This document shows, piece by piece, positions 18,285-28,100 of a DNA stretch of 64,000 nt (its first letter is position 1; each line of letters starts with the position of its first letter). Source of the DNA: Marinilabiliaceae bacterium. GTDB taxonomy: Bacteria > Bacteroidota > Bacteroidia > Bacteroidales > Marinilabiliaceae. The stretch lies in NCBI GenBank assembly GCA_016933045.1, contig JAFGBR010000054.1, positions 1-64,000 of the forward strand. Reading direction: 5' to 3'. A model generated the notes under the pieces. It was not told the DNA's origin. It worked only from the letters and a program-made list of their open reading frames with translations, and did not search any database. The translations under genes were made by a program, and so were the position numbers.

Positions 18285-21200
18285 ATGAGAAATATAATTA
18301 CGATAGTAACACTTATTTTATTAGCATCTTCGATTCTTCAACATAGCTTAAGTCAAAATCTTTTTTTTGAAAAAATTACCGGCCAAAATGTTTCAATTGA
18401 TGCTCCTGTACAAGGAATTGCCAAAGATTCAATTGGCTATATGTGGTTTTGTACATGGAATGGATTGTTCAGGTATAATGGGAACTCATTTAAAAAATAC
18501 AATCACTTATCCGACGACTCTCTTACAATATCGACAACTCGATTTAGGAATATTATTACTGACGAAAATAAACAATTATGGCTGTTAACTTTCGACAATC
18601 ACTATATTAAGTATAATTACTCTTATGATCAATTTAATGTTGTTAATGATTCTTTGATTTCCAGTACAATTAAATATTTATTGTCGTGTACATCTGACGA
18701 ACTTAATAGTAAAACAATAATTGATGATATTCAGTATTTTATTGGAGAAAACTGCTTTGCAGGACGAAACGTATTAACCGGTGACACAATTCTTTATTGC
18801 CCTGACATGTATCAGCCCGGAAAACTATTAGAAAATAATTTTCCTTGTTTTTATATAGACAATCAGAATATAATATGGCTTGGTTCGCGAAATGGAAATA
18901 TTTATAAAGCAAATACCAAACGTAATCCATTTTATTTGGAACATATTTATTCAAAAAAAAACATGTCTCCTATTATTGAGTCAATCAGAACTGTTATTAA
19001 TTTCAATAATGAAATGTGGATTGGAACACATAATTCGGGTGTGTTTATTAAAAATAACGATGGAGTTATAAAAGAAAATATTGGGTTTAATAAAATTAAT
19101 AATCTTTCAATTCGAGCTTTTTATAGTGACTCTAATAATTTTTTATGGATTGGAACTCTTAATGGGTTAATAAAGTTCGACAAAAATAAGCAAGAGTATA
19201 TAAAGGTAATATCGTACGAACAGCAGCCGAAAATTTTTCGTCATTCTACTTATTCAATCCGGAAATATGGTAAAGGAAAAATTATTGTGGGTATGTACAG
19301 CGGATATGCTGTTGTTGATAAACAAACAAATGAGGTTAGTTATTATTCGTTGAATCAACTCATTAGAAATCACATTGTAATGGATGTTATTGAAGATGAT
19401 TATAATAACATTTGGCTGGCAACAGAAGGTTCTGGTGTGTTAAAATTTGCATTTAACGAAAATGGAGATATTAAAGATACTCTTTGGTTTAAAGGCTTTG
19501 GCGATATTAATATATATGGACAAAAACAAGGCAAACTGGCTTATTGTATTTATAAAGATACAGCACAAGATATTTGGGTTGGTACTTCGGATGGGTTGTT
19601 TAATATTGATAACTCAACAAATAGAGGTGTTAAATTGACAAAATACAATGGTTTAGCCGATGATTATATTACTGCTATTACAGCCGGTATAAAAGGTGAC
19701 ATTTGGATTTCGCATAAAAAGGGAATATCGAAAATTGACCACACTAACCATAAAGTATTTAATTATGATATACTTGAAAATAATGTTAGCTGGGTTTTTA
19801 ACGAAAGAAGTTGGTATAATGACAAACAAAAAAACATCATTTATTTTGGTTCAAGGGAGGGTATAGCAAGCTTTAATCCTGATAAAATTAAACCCATTTG
19901 GTATTCTTCAAAACTGGTTTTGTCTAACATTTTTATTTCCGGCCATCTGGTTTCGCCAATGGAAGATATTAATGATGATATAGTACTTAACAAAGTATTA
20001 CCCCTTACTAAAAAAATAGAACTATCGTATATTAATCGTGATTTTGGTTTTGAGATTAATGTTTTGAATTATCAGAGTTCAAATATTAATCATTACTTAT
20101 ATATTTTAGAAGGATATAACGAAGAGTGGGTTCAAACTACATTTAACAGGGTAACATTTTTTAAAATTCCACCTGGAAATTATCTGTTTAAAGCAAAAGC
20201 TGTATTATTAGATGGTAGAGAATCCAATGAAATATCTGTTTCTGTTAATGTACGCAACCCTTGGTATTTAACAATTTGGGCTGTAATTATATATATTGTC
20301 ATTTCAATTTGTGTTATTGCTTTAATAATACATGTTCGGTTGTCGCGGAAGCTGCTAAAACGTAAAGTTGAAGCCAGTAAAATTTACGCTGAAAAACAAG
20401 AGTTTATAAACCGTGAAAGGCTTGACTTTTTCACTAACATATCGCATGAATTACGCACCCCTTTATCGTTAATTATTGATCCTATAAAACAACTTAAAAA
20501 CAATACCTTATCAACATCAAGACGGATACAGTATTTAAATATGATTAGTAAAAATGCAGAACAACTTTCACATCTGATTAACCAAATTCTCGATTTCAGA
20601 AAGTTAGATGCAAATAAAATGTTACCTAATTATTCAAATCAAAATGCGATTGCAATAATTAAAGATTACCTTAAACCATTTGAATTACAAGCATTAAACA
20701 GAAATATAAGTTTTGTTGTGCAATTGAAAAAAATCGAATTATCTGGTTATTTCGATCGAAAAAAATTAGAGCAGATAGTACAAAATATTGTTTCAAATGC
20801 TTTAAAATATACCCCCGATGGCGGAAATATTATTGTCACTGTTGATTCTAATAAATCAGACACAAAATTAATATTAAGTGTAAAAGATAATGGTGTTGGC
20901 ATTGAATCTCAAGCTTTACAAAAAATATTTGAACCTTTCAATAACGAAGGTACCAAGCCTTTTTTTGGTTATTCATCGGGCATTGGGTTAGCGCTAACTA
21001 AAAAGATTGTAGAACTCTTAAATGGTAAAATCACAATTAAAAGCGATTTTAATATTGGTACATTGGTTATTGTTGAAATCCCTTATTGTTTTGATAATAT
21101 GAATGATGAGAATTTTACTGAAACAGATGATGTCAAACAATGTTTATTGTTTAATAATGAAAATAATATTCAAAATAAATCAACCGTATTAATAGTTGAA

Positions 21201-21932
21201 GATAACGATGATGTACTTACCTTTTTGAATATGGAATTAGGTGAAAAATTTGTTGTTTTAAGCGAGAAAGATGGACAAATGGGATTAAAAAGTGCAATAA
21301 GGTATATTCCTGATGTTATTGTTTCGGATGTTATGATGCCCGTTATGGATGGAATTACTTTTTGTAAAAAAATAAAAAATAACGAAAAAACAAGTCATAT
21401 ACCTGTTATATTATTAACAGCAAAAGCTTCGGACGAAGATCATATTCAAGGATTTAAAACAGGAGCCGATGTTTATATGCCTAAACCATTTAGTGTTGAG
21501 GTGTTAAAAGCTCAAATTGTTAGTATCATTGAGAATAGACGGTTATTACAAAATATGCTATCGAAAAAAACTCATATTTCCGATTTAGAAAATAATGATA
21601 ATGAGATTGATAACCGTTTTTTGCGAAAAACCATAAAAGCGATAGAAAAAAATATTGATGTGATAGGTTTTTCGGCAGATCAATTGGCCGATGCATTAAA
21701 AATTAGTCAGCGACAATTATATCGAAAATTAAAAGCTATTACAGGAAATTCTATTCATGAATTTATTTTGCGGGTAAGGCTCGAACATGCTGCAAAACTA
21801 CTTGTTGATTCAAATCTTAACATTTCCGAAATAGCTTATAAAGTTGGTTTTTCCGAATCCTCAAATTTTTCGCGCACATTCTCGAAACATTATGGTTGTA
21901 GTCCAACAAAATATGCAAAAACACATAAATAA
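18285..21932 (+). CDS. Hybrid two-component system regulator (propeller sensor, HK, REC, AraC)
   Basis: This 1215-aa one-protein signalling system is typical of Bacteroidota glycan loci. A signal peptide (1-23) precedes a periplasmic sensor with about nine WxGT-type propeller repeats (for example GYMWFCTWNGLFRY, NNIWLATEGSGVLKF, QDIWVGTSDGLFNI), then a Y_Y_Y domain ending near 655. The membrane helix is at about 658-682. Cytosolic parts: HisKA with His721 in ISHELRTPL, HATPase with DNGVGIE and GIGLALTKKIVELL, a receiver with phospho-acceptor Asp1015 in VSDVMMPVMDG, and an AraC HTH at the C-terminus (IAYKVGFSESSNFSRTF). It likely senses a pectin-derived oligosaccharide and activates the enzyme genes that follow. 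All catalytic motifs are intact. Confidence 0.96.
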   Translation: MRNIITIVTLILLASSILQHSLSQNLFFEKITGQNVSIDAPVQGIAKDSIGYMWFCTWNGLFRYNGNSFKKYNHLSDDSLTISTTRFRNIITDENKQLWLLTFDNHYIKYNYSYDQFNVVNDSLISSTIKYLLSCTSDELNSKTIIDDIQYFIGENCFAGRNVLTGDTILYCPDMYQPGKLLENNFPCFYIDNQNIIWLGSRNGNIYKANTKRNPFYLEHIYSKKNMSPIIESIRTVINFNNEMWIGTHNSGVFIKNNDGVIKENIGFNKINNLSIRAFYSDSNNFLWIGTLNGLIKFDKNKQEYIKVISYEQQPKIFRHSTYSIRKYGKGKIIVGMYSGYAVVDKQTNEVSYYSLNQLIRNHIVMDVIEDDYNNIWLATEGSGVLKFAFNENGDIKDTLWFKGFGDINIYGQKQGKLAYCIYKDTAQDIWVGTSDGLFNIDNSTNRGVKLTKYNGLADDYITAITAGIKGDIWISHKKGISKIDHTNHKVFNYDILENNVSWVFNERSWYNDKQKNIIYFGSREGIASFNPDKIKPIWYSSKLVLSNIFISGHLVSPMEDINDDIVLNKVLPLTKKIELSYINRDFGFEINVLNYQSSNINHYLYILEGYNEEWVQTTFNRVTFFKIPPGNYLFKAKAVLLDGRESNEISVSVNVRNPWYLTIWAVIIYIVISICVIALIIHVRLSRKLLKRKVEASKIYAEKQEFINRERLDFFTNISHELRTPLSLIIDPIKQLKNNTLSTSRRIQYLNMISKNAEQLSHLINQILDFRKLDANKMLPNYSNQNAIAIIKDYLKPFELQALNRNISFVVQLKKIELSGYFDRKKLEQIVQNIVSNALKYTPDGGNIIVTVDSNKSDTKLILSVKDNGVGIESQALQKIFEPFNNEGTKPFFGYSSGIGLALTKKIVELLNGKITIKSDFNIGTLVIVEIPYCFDNMNDENFTETDDVKQCLLFNNENNIQNKSTVLIVEDNDDVLTFLNMELGEKFVVLSEKDGQMGLKSAIRYIPDVIVSDVMMPVMDGITFCKKIKNNEKTSHIPVILLTAKASDEDHIQGFKTGADVYMPKPFSVEVLKAQIVSIIENRRLLQNMLSKKTHISDLENNDNEIDNRFLRKTIKAIEKNIDVIGFSADQLADALKISQRQLYRKLKAITGNSIHEFILRVRLEHAAKLLVDSNLNISEIAYKVGFSESSNFSRTFSKHYGCSPTKYAKTHK

Positions 21933-22061
21933 TGAAATCAGCCGGAAATAAGGTATTAAGTGATATATAATGGCCTTTATTGACAGGATTAATGTTTTAG
22001 AAAAGTATTATTTTGTAGTCATAATTATTGCAAAGCATGAATAATTTTAAATTATAGTATT

Positions 22062-23438
22062 ATGCAAATGAGAAAATTAATAATTCGGTTTTTATTCATT
22101 ATTCCATTTTTTATCACTTCGTGCGTACGAAACAATACACTTTTAACAACTGAAATAGTTCAAGTAAATGCGCCCTTTGAAATGCCGGCAATTACAATAC
22201 CTGATTTTTCGGGATGCAAAAAAATATCAATACTTGATTTTGGCGCAGAACAGGGCAATAAAGAAAAGACATCATCAGCAATTAAAGCAGCAATTACAAA
22301 AGCAAATGAAATAGGCGGAGCAACAGTTGTTGTGCCCAAAGGAGTGTGGTTAACGGGCAAAGTTCATTTAAAAAGTAATGTAAATTTATACTTAAGTAAA
22401 GGAGCGATATTGTTATTTTCTGATGATACTGCCGATTATTTGCCTTCAGTTCACACTACATGGGAAGGTATGGAGTGTTATAATTATTCACCTCTAATAT
22501 ATGCTTACAAGTGTAAAAACGTTGCCATTACGGGCAAAGGCATCGTTAAAGCAAAAATGGATCTCTGGACAACCTGGTTTTCAAGACCATCAGCACACAT
22601 GAATAGTTTGAAACATTTATATACCATGGCATCAACCGACGTTCCGGTTAAACAGCGCCAAATGGTAAATGACACTGCACATTTACGTCCTCATTTTATC
22701 CAGTTTAACAGATGTGAAAATGTGTTGCTCGATAGTATTTCGGTGCGAAACAGTCCCTTTTGGACTATTCATCCCTATATGTGTAGAAATGTAGTTATTC
22801 GCAATTTGAATGTGTATGCTCATGGTCATAATAATGACGGCGTTGACCCCGAAATGACACAAAATATGTTGGTTGAGAATTGCGTTTTTGATCAGGGCGA
22901 TGATGCTATTGCTGTTAAATCGGGTCGAAATCAGGATGCCTGGCGGTTAAATACACCAACCAGAAATTTAGTTATTCGTAATTGCAGGGTTAAAAATGGA
23001 CATCAATTATTGGCTGTTGGCAGTGAGCTTTCGGGAGGTATCGAAAATGTATTTATGGATAGTTGTAGGGTGGATGACGGGGCTAGTATGTATCATTTAG
23101 TATTTATTAAAACAAATGAACGAAGGGGTGGTTATGTGAAAAATATTCATGTAACTAATATTGAATCCGATAAAATGCGTGAAGGAGTGCTTGGAATTGA
23201 AACAGATGTATTATATCAATGGCGTAATTTAGTTCCGACATACGAAAAACGGTTAACTCCAATAAGCGATATTTTCTTAAAAAATATAAAAGCCCGAGAT
23301 GTTAAATTCATCTCACGAATATTGGCTCAAAAAGAAATGCCTGTTGAAAATGTTCAACTGATTAATGTACTATCCGATTCTATTTATATGCAGCCTGTAA
23401 TTAACGAAAACGTGAATGGGTTTGATATGAAAAACTAA
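22062..23438 (+). CDS. GH28 polygalacturonase-family lipoprotein
   Basis: This 458-aa lipoprotein has a signal ending in FITSC, so it is probably anchored. The GH28 beta-helix begins with DFGAEQGNKEKTSSAIKAAI, and catalytic motifs are NNDGVDPE (about 262-269), QGDDAIAVKSG (about 278-288) and GHQLLAVGSE (about 311-320). In the third motif the usual GHG is GHQ, and the RIK substrate motif appears as FIK, so specificity may differ from plain polygalacturonan, possibly an exo-acting or rhamnogalacturonan enzyme. It is the first enzyme gene after the HTCS regulator (129-base gap), with a GH43 gene 43 bases downstream. Confidence 0.88.
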   Translation: MQMRKLIIRFLFIIPFFITSCVRNNTLLTTEIVQVNAPFEMPAITIPDFSGCKKISILDFGAEQGNKEKTSSAIKAAITKANEIGGATVVVPKGVWLTGKVHLKSNVNLYLSKGAILLFSDDTADYLPSVHTTWEGMECYNYSPLIYAYKCKNVAITGKGIVKAKMDLWTTWFSRPSAHMNSLKHLYTMASTDVPVKQRQMVNDTAHLRPHFIQFNRCENVLLDSISVRNSPFWTIHPYMCRNVVIRNLNVYAHGHNNDGVDPEMTQNMLVENCVFDQGDDAIAVKSGRNQDAWRLNTPTRNLVIRNCRVKNGHQLLAVGSELSGGIENVFMDSCRVDDGASMYHLVFIKTNERRGGYVKNIHVTNIESDKMREGVLGIETDVLYQWRNLVPTYEKRLTPISDIFLKNIKARDVKFISRILAQKEMPVENVQLINVLSDSIYMQPVINENVNGFDMKN

Positions 23439-23481
23439 ATAACACTTGTTGTTTTTATTTAAATTATTGATGTTTATTAAT

Positions 23482-24885
23482 ATGAGAGCTGAGAGTTTTA
23501 TATTGCTTTTATTGTTTGGACTAAATATTAGTTTAGCCGGTAAAAATGAAAATAAGTCAATTATCTCGGGAGTTCCGTGGTTCGATAATAATGGAAAAAT
23601 TGTAAGTGCCCATGGGGCATGTATTGTAAAAGAAAAGGGACTTTTTTACCTATTTGGCGAGTTTAAAAAAGATTCAAGTAATACTTTTAATGGTTTTAGT
23701 TGCTACTCGTCGAAAGATTTATGTAATTGGAAGTTTGAGAATACTGTTTTACAGGTTCAGGATAGTGGTCGACTAGGTTCAAACAGGGTAGGGGAAAGAG
23801 TTAAAGTAATGAAATGTCCTTCAACAGGTCAATTTGTTATGTACATGCATACCGATGATGCCAGATATAAAGATCCATGTGTTGGATATGCAACTTGCGA
23901 TAAAATAAATGGTGACTACATTTTTAAAGGTCCACTGTTATTTAATGGTAAGCCAATAAAAAAATGGGATATGGGTGTGTTTCAGGATGACGATGAAACA
24001 GGATATTTGATTACCCATTCGGGTAACTTGTTTAGGTTGAATAATGACTATAAAGGTGTTACAAAACAAGTAGTTAAAAATATGACAGGCAAATGTGAGG
24101 CTCCGGCAATATTTAAAAAAGATGGTATTTATTATTGGCTGGGTTCCGACTTAACTTCGTGGGAGCGAAACGATAATTATTATTTCACAGCAACTTCTCT
24201 TAATGGCCCCTGGGAATCAAAAGGATTATTTGCTCCCGAAGGAAAATTAACCTGGAATTCACAATCGACATATGTACTTTCAATTTGTGGCACAAAAGAT
24301 ACAACATACATGTTTATGGGCGACAGATGGGCTTTTCCACGACAAAACTCTTCGGCAACTTATGTTTGGCAACCATTGGAAATGTCTGATGGACAAATGA
24401 GTTTGCCTACTTTCATCCAGAGTTGGAAGATAAATGCTGTAACCGGAGAGTCTTTTGTTGTGGAATTAGATGGTGACATAATTGAAGAGTCAAACAAGAA
24501 AATCAAATACAAAGGTACATGGGAAAATCAATTGTTAAATGATAATATTTCAGATATACGATCAAATAACAAGGGAGCATCCATTTCTTATAATTTTAAA
24601 GGAACACGAATAGGATTGTATGGTGTAGCTCGTCCAACAAATGGTTATGCATTGGTTGAAATACAAAACTCAAAAGGTGAAATTATTCTTTCAAATACAA
24701 TAGATATGTATTGTAAATATCCCGAATCATCTTTGAAGTATTTAAGCCCGGTTTTAAAAAGAGGAAAGTATAAGTTAGTGGTTAGTGTTTTAGGAGAAAA
24801 GGGTAATTGGGCCGACAAAAAAAAGAACTATTTTGGCAGTGCCGACTCTTATGTTTCGTTTGATAAGATGCTGATTGTTAAATAA
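23482..24885 (+). CDS. GH43-family exo-beta-1,3-galactanase-like enzyme
   Basis: This secreted enzyme of 467 aa was given the ATG at 23482, which yields a compact signal peptide (ESFILLLLFGLNISLAG); an ATG at 23470 is possible and the longer frame from 23446 starts at TTG. The five-bladed propeller resembles GH43 subfamilies 24/34: AHGACIVKEKGLFYLFGE, then CYSSKDLCNWKFE, WDMGVFQDDD, and EAPAIFKKDGIYYWLGS with the probable acid Glu. The usual N-terminal base Asp of GH43 is missing, which is normal for the galactanase subfamilies. The last 130 residues form a beta-sandwich (SISYNFKGTRIGLYGVARP) suggesting a carbohydrate-binding module. Likely target: galactan or arabinogalactan side chains of pectin. 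Confidence 0.82.
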   Translation: MRAESFILLLLFGLNISLAGKNENKSIISGVPWFDNNGKIVSAHGACIVKEKGLFYLFGEFKKDSSNTFNGFSCYSSKDLCNWKFENTVLQVQDSGRLGSNRVGERVKVMKCPSTGQFVMYMHTDDARYKDPCVGYATCDKINGDYIFKGPLLFNGKPIKKWDMGVFQDDDETGYLITHSGNLFRLNNDYKGVTKQVVKNMTGKCEAPAIFKKDGIYYWLGSDLTSWERNDNYYFTATSLNGPWESKGLFAPEGKLTWNSQSTYVLSICGTKDTTYMFMGDRWAFPRQNSSATYVWQPLEMSDGQMSLPTFIQSWKINAVTGESFVVELDGDIIEESNKKIKYKGTWENQLLNDNISDIRSNNKGASISYNFKGTRIGLYGVARPTNGYALVEIQNSKGEIILSNTIDMYCKYPESSLKYLSPVLKRGKYKLVVSVLGEKGNWADKKKNYFGSADSYVSFDKMLIVK

Positions 24886-25197
24886 CTGAATTAAGCGCAT
24901 TAATAAAAAAACCGCTGCCAGTACTAGGAATTATTTATGAATAATCCGGGTTATACCTATAGCTTTTTTTTTCGTATCCAATAGAAATAGGTGTTTGCTC
25001 AATATTATACTATAATTTGCCGAAACATTGACAATCCTTTTATTCCAAAAAAGCGATATTTGTTTTATTATTATATAAATAATAAAATTTTAAAGGTTAT
25101 TTTTACTTTTCAAAAAAACAATAAAAATTGCGATAAAAAATTAAATAGCAATTAACTTGTTTTATCAAATGCAGTAACAAACACTAATTATTAAAAA
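24886..25197. other. Gene-free stretch between GH43 genes
   Basis: The 312 bases are A+T-rich. GGAATTATT and AATAATCC arms around 24928-24948 could fold but no T-run follows directly. TATAATTTG near 25011-25019 is one base short of the Bacteroidota -7 consensus. No ORF or RNA gene is seen. It probably carries the promoter for the 1420-aa protein. Confidence 0.4.
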
Positions 25198-28100
25198 ATG
25201 AACAAAACAAAATCAATTTTCAAGATTCTGTTCTTAATTATAGCTCTTTTTTCGGGAGTTGTAATTAACGCACAAACATTGAAACTTCATTACGGATTGT
25301 CGAATGATACTAATGGCAGCAGTGAAGTGATTGATGAGACAGGTAACGGACATAACGGATCATTAATAAACGGAGCTACCATTTCAACTTACGATAATTT
25401 ACCGGTTATCGATTTAGGCACTACAAATGGATATGTTGATATGGGAGCTTCTGTTGGAAATATTATTTCAGGGTTGACAAATTTTACCATTGTAACCAAA
25501 ATGTATATTCCAACAACCACATCACTTAATTCGAACGGCAATTTTGTTTGGACTTTCTCAAATTCAAATAACATCGGTTCCGATGCCAATGGGTGTATCT
25601 TTTTTAGCGCAAGAAACGGACGTTATGCTATAACTAAAACCAATTACACTGCCGAGTCGGGGGTTCAAACAGGTTCAGCTATTGCAAAAGGATCGTGGAA
25701 AACCCTCATATATACACAAAACGAAGGTGTTGGGCGAATTTTTATCGATGGTAATGTAGTAACATCAGGGAATATTAGCGTTAATCCTTCGCAACTAGGC
25801 TCTACTTCTTTTAATTATCTTGGACGATCGTGTTACAGTTCCGATGCCTATTTGTCGGATGTGAAAATTGCAGATTTCAGAATTTATGATGGAGCTTTAA
25901 ATACTCAGGCAATTGAAGAATTATCGGACATTGATACCGGTTCGGGTGTTACAGAATTACTTACTCAATTCGATTTTAACTCTACCTCCGATTTGAGTAA
26001 TACTTATACCGGTTCTTTGAATAATGGAGCTGAAATAGTTGATTATGCCGATCGAAAAGTATTAGATTTAGGCAGTTCTAATGGTTATTTCAATTTTAGT
26101 TCAAATTTTGGAAATGTAATATCCTCTCTCGATAGTTTTACCATTTCTACAAATATTATGATTCCTGATTCCATTTCGATAACCGGCAATGGAAATTTCA
26201 TCTGGACATTTGCCAACACCGGCAATATGGAGTCATCGGCTGTTGGAGGAATGTTTTTTGCAGCTAATACAACCCGGTATGCAATTACTAAAACAAATTA
26301 TTCGGCCGAATCGGGCGTTAAATTGGGTACTGCAGCGAATAAAGGGAAATGGAAAAATATTACTTACACACAGATTAATGGAGTTGGCCGAATATTTATT
26401 GATGGTTTAATGGTTGCAAAAAATTCGGTTTCTATTAAACCATACGAATTGGGTAATACCGGTTATAATTACCTGGGACGTTCGTGTTATAGCACCGATG
26501 CATATCTTAAAAATGCAAAATTTTATCGATTCCAGATTTTTAAAGGAGCCATGAAAGAAGATGCAATACAAGGTCTTTGCAATGTTTTAGGAGATTTAAA
26601 CAGGTATGCCGACAGCTTGCGTTTAGTTGATGCATTACCATTTGTCGATATTGCAAACAAAGATTCTATTCGTTCAAAGTTGGCTTTACCATCCGAAATT
26701 GCCGATAATGTTTCGTTATCGTGGTCAAGTTCGAATACCGATGTGTTAACCAATGACGGATCGGTTTTCCGCCCTGGTTATGGCTCTGATGCCGTTTCTG
26801 TTACGTTAACAGTAGAATTGTCATCGAACGGTGTTTCGGTAACTAAAGATATTATTGTTACTGTTTTACCTCAATTTAGCGATAGTGAAAGTGTGGCAAT
26901 TGATTTAAGTAATTTAAAAATAACAGGAAATATTAATAATGCCCGATCATCTGTTGGATTGCCATACCGTACTCTTGAAGGTTCAAAAATTGTTTGGAAA
27001 TCAAATTCACCCGATTATATGAATAATGTTGGACGAGTGGTGAAACTGGCAACTACAGGAGCCGGCAAAAAAAGAGTTGTTTTAACAGCTACGGTTTCAA
27101 AGGGAGATGCTACAGCAACAAAAGATTTTGAAGTATATATTGCCGAAGATGAACAAAAAGTAGCTTACCTGTTTTCTTACTTCACAGGAAATGATGTAAC
27201 ACAGGAGCAGATACATTTTGCATTAAGCGGCGATGGTTATAACTATATCCCCTTGAACGACGGAAAACCAATAATGAGTTCCGATACTATTTCAATAAAA
27301 GGTGGTGTTCGAGATCCTCATATTCTTCGAGGCGACGATGGATATTTTTATATGGTTGTTACCGATATGAAATCGAGCGAGGGATGGAGTAGTAACAGGG
27401 GTATGGTATTATTAAGATCGAATGATTTAGTAAACTGGACCCATTCAACAGTTCATTTTCCAACCAAGTGGCCCGAAAAATGGGCAAATGTAACTCGTGT
27501 TTGGGCTCCTCAAACCATATTCGATCCGATAGCCCAAAAGTACATGGTATATTTCTCGTTATTAACAAACGATGGTACATGCCCTTACGATCAGGTTTTC
27601 TACTGTTATGCAAATGAGGATTTTACAGATTTAGAAGGAGAACCAATATTTTTATTCGATCGCGGATCGGCTACCATTGATGGTGATATAGTATTTAACG
27701 AGGCCGACAATTTATATCACATGTACTTTAAAAACGAAGGTGTTGGCGGCATTTGCCAGGTAACAGCTTCGCGTTTAACAGCCGAAGATGGACAGCCTGC
27801 GGGTTCGCAATGGGGTACTCCATCAGAGCCATTGCAGCAAACAGATGTTGCGGTCGAAGGTGTTGGTTTATTCCGTTTAATAAATCAGGATAAATGGATT
27901 ATGATGTACGATTGTTATACCAGTGGTTATTATCAGTTTTGCAGTTCATCCGATTTAAACAATTTCACTTTTGTACAAAATGTAAGCGATATGGATGCCC
28001 GTCATGGTACATCATTGGCTGTTAGTGCTGAAGAAGTTGCCAGGTTGCTTGCTGCTTTTCCTTCATCATCGTTAATTAATGAACCATTAGGAGCCCGAAA

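Noticed and set aside
23446-23481. Longer start for the GH43 galactanase-like gene
   Set aside because: The start would be TTG and the added residues disrupt the signal peptide; ATG at 23482 or 23470 fits better.
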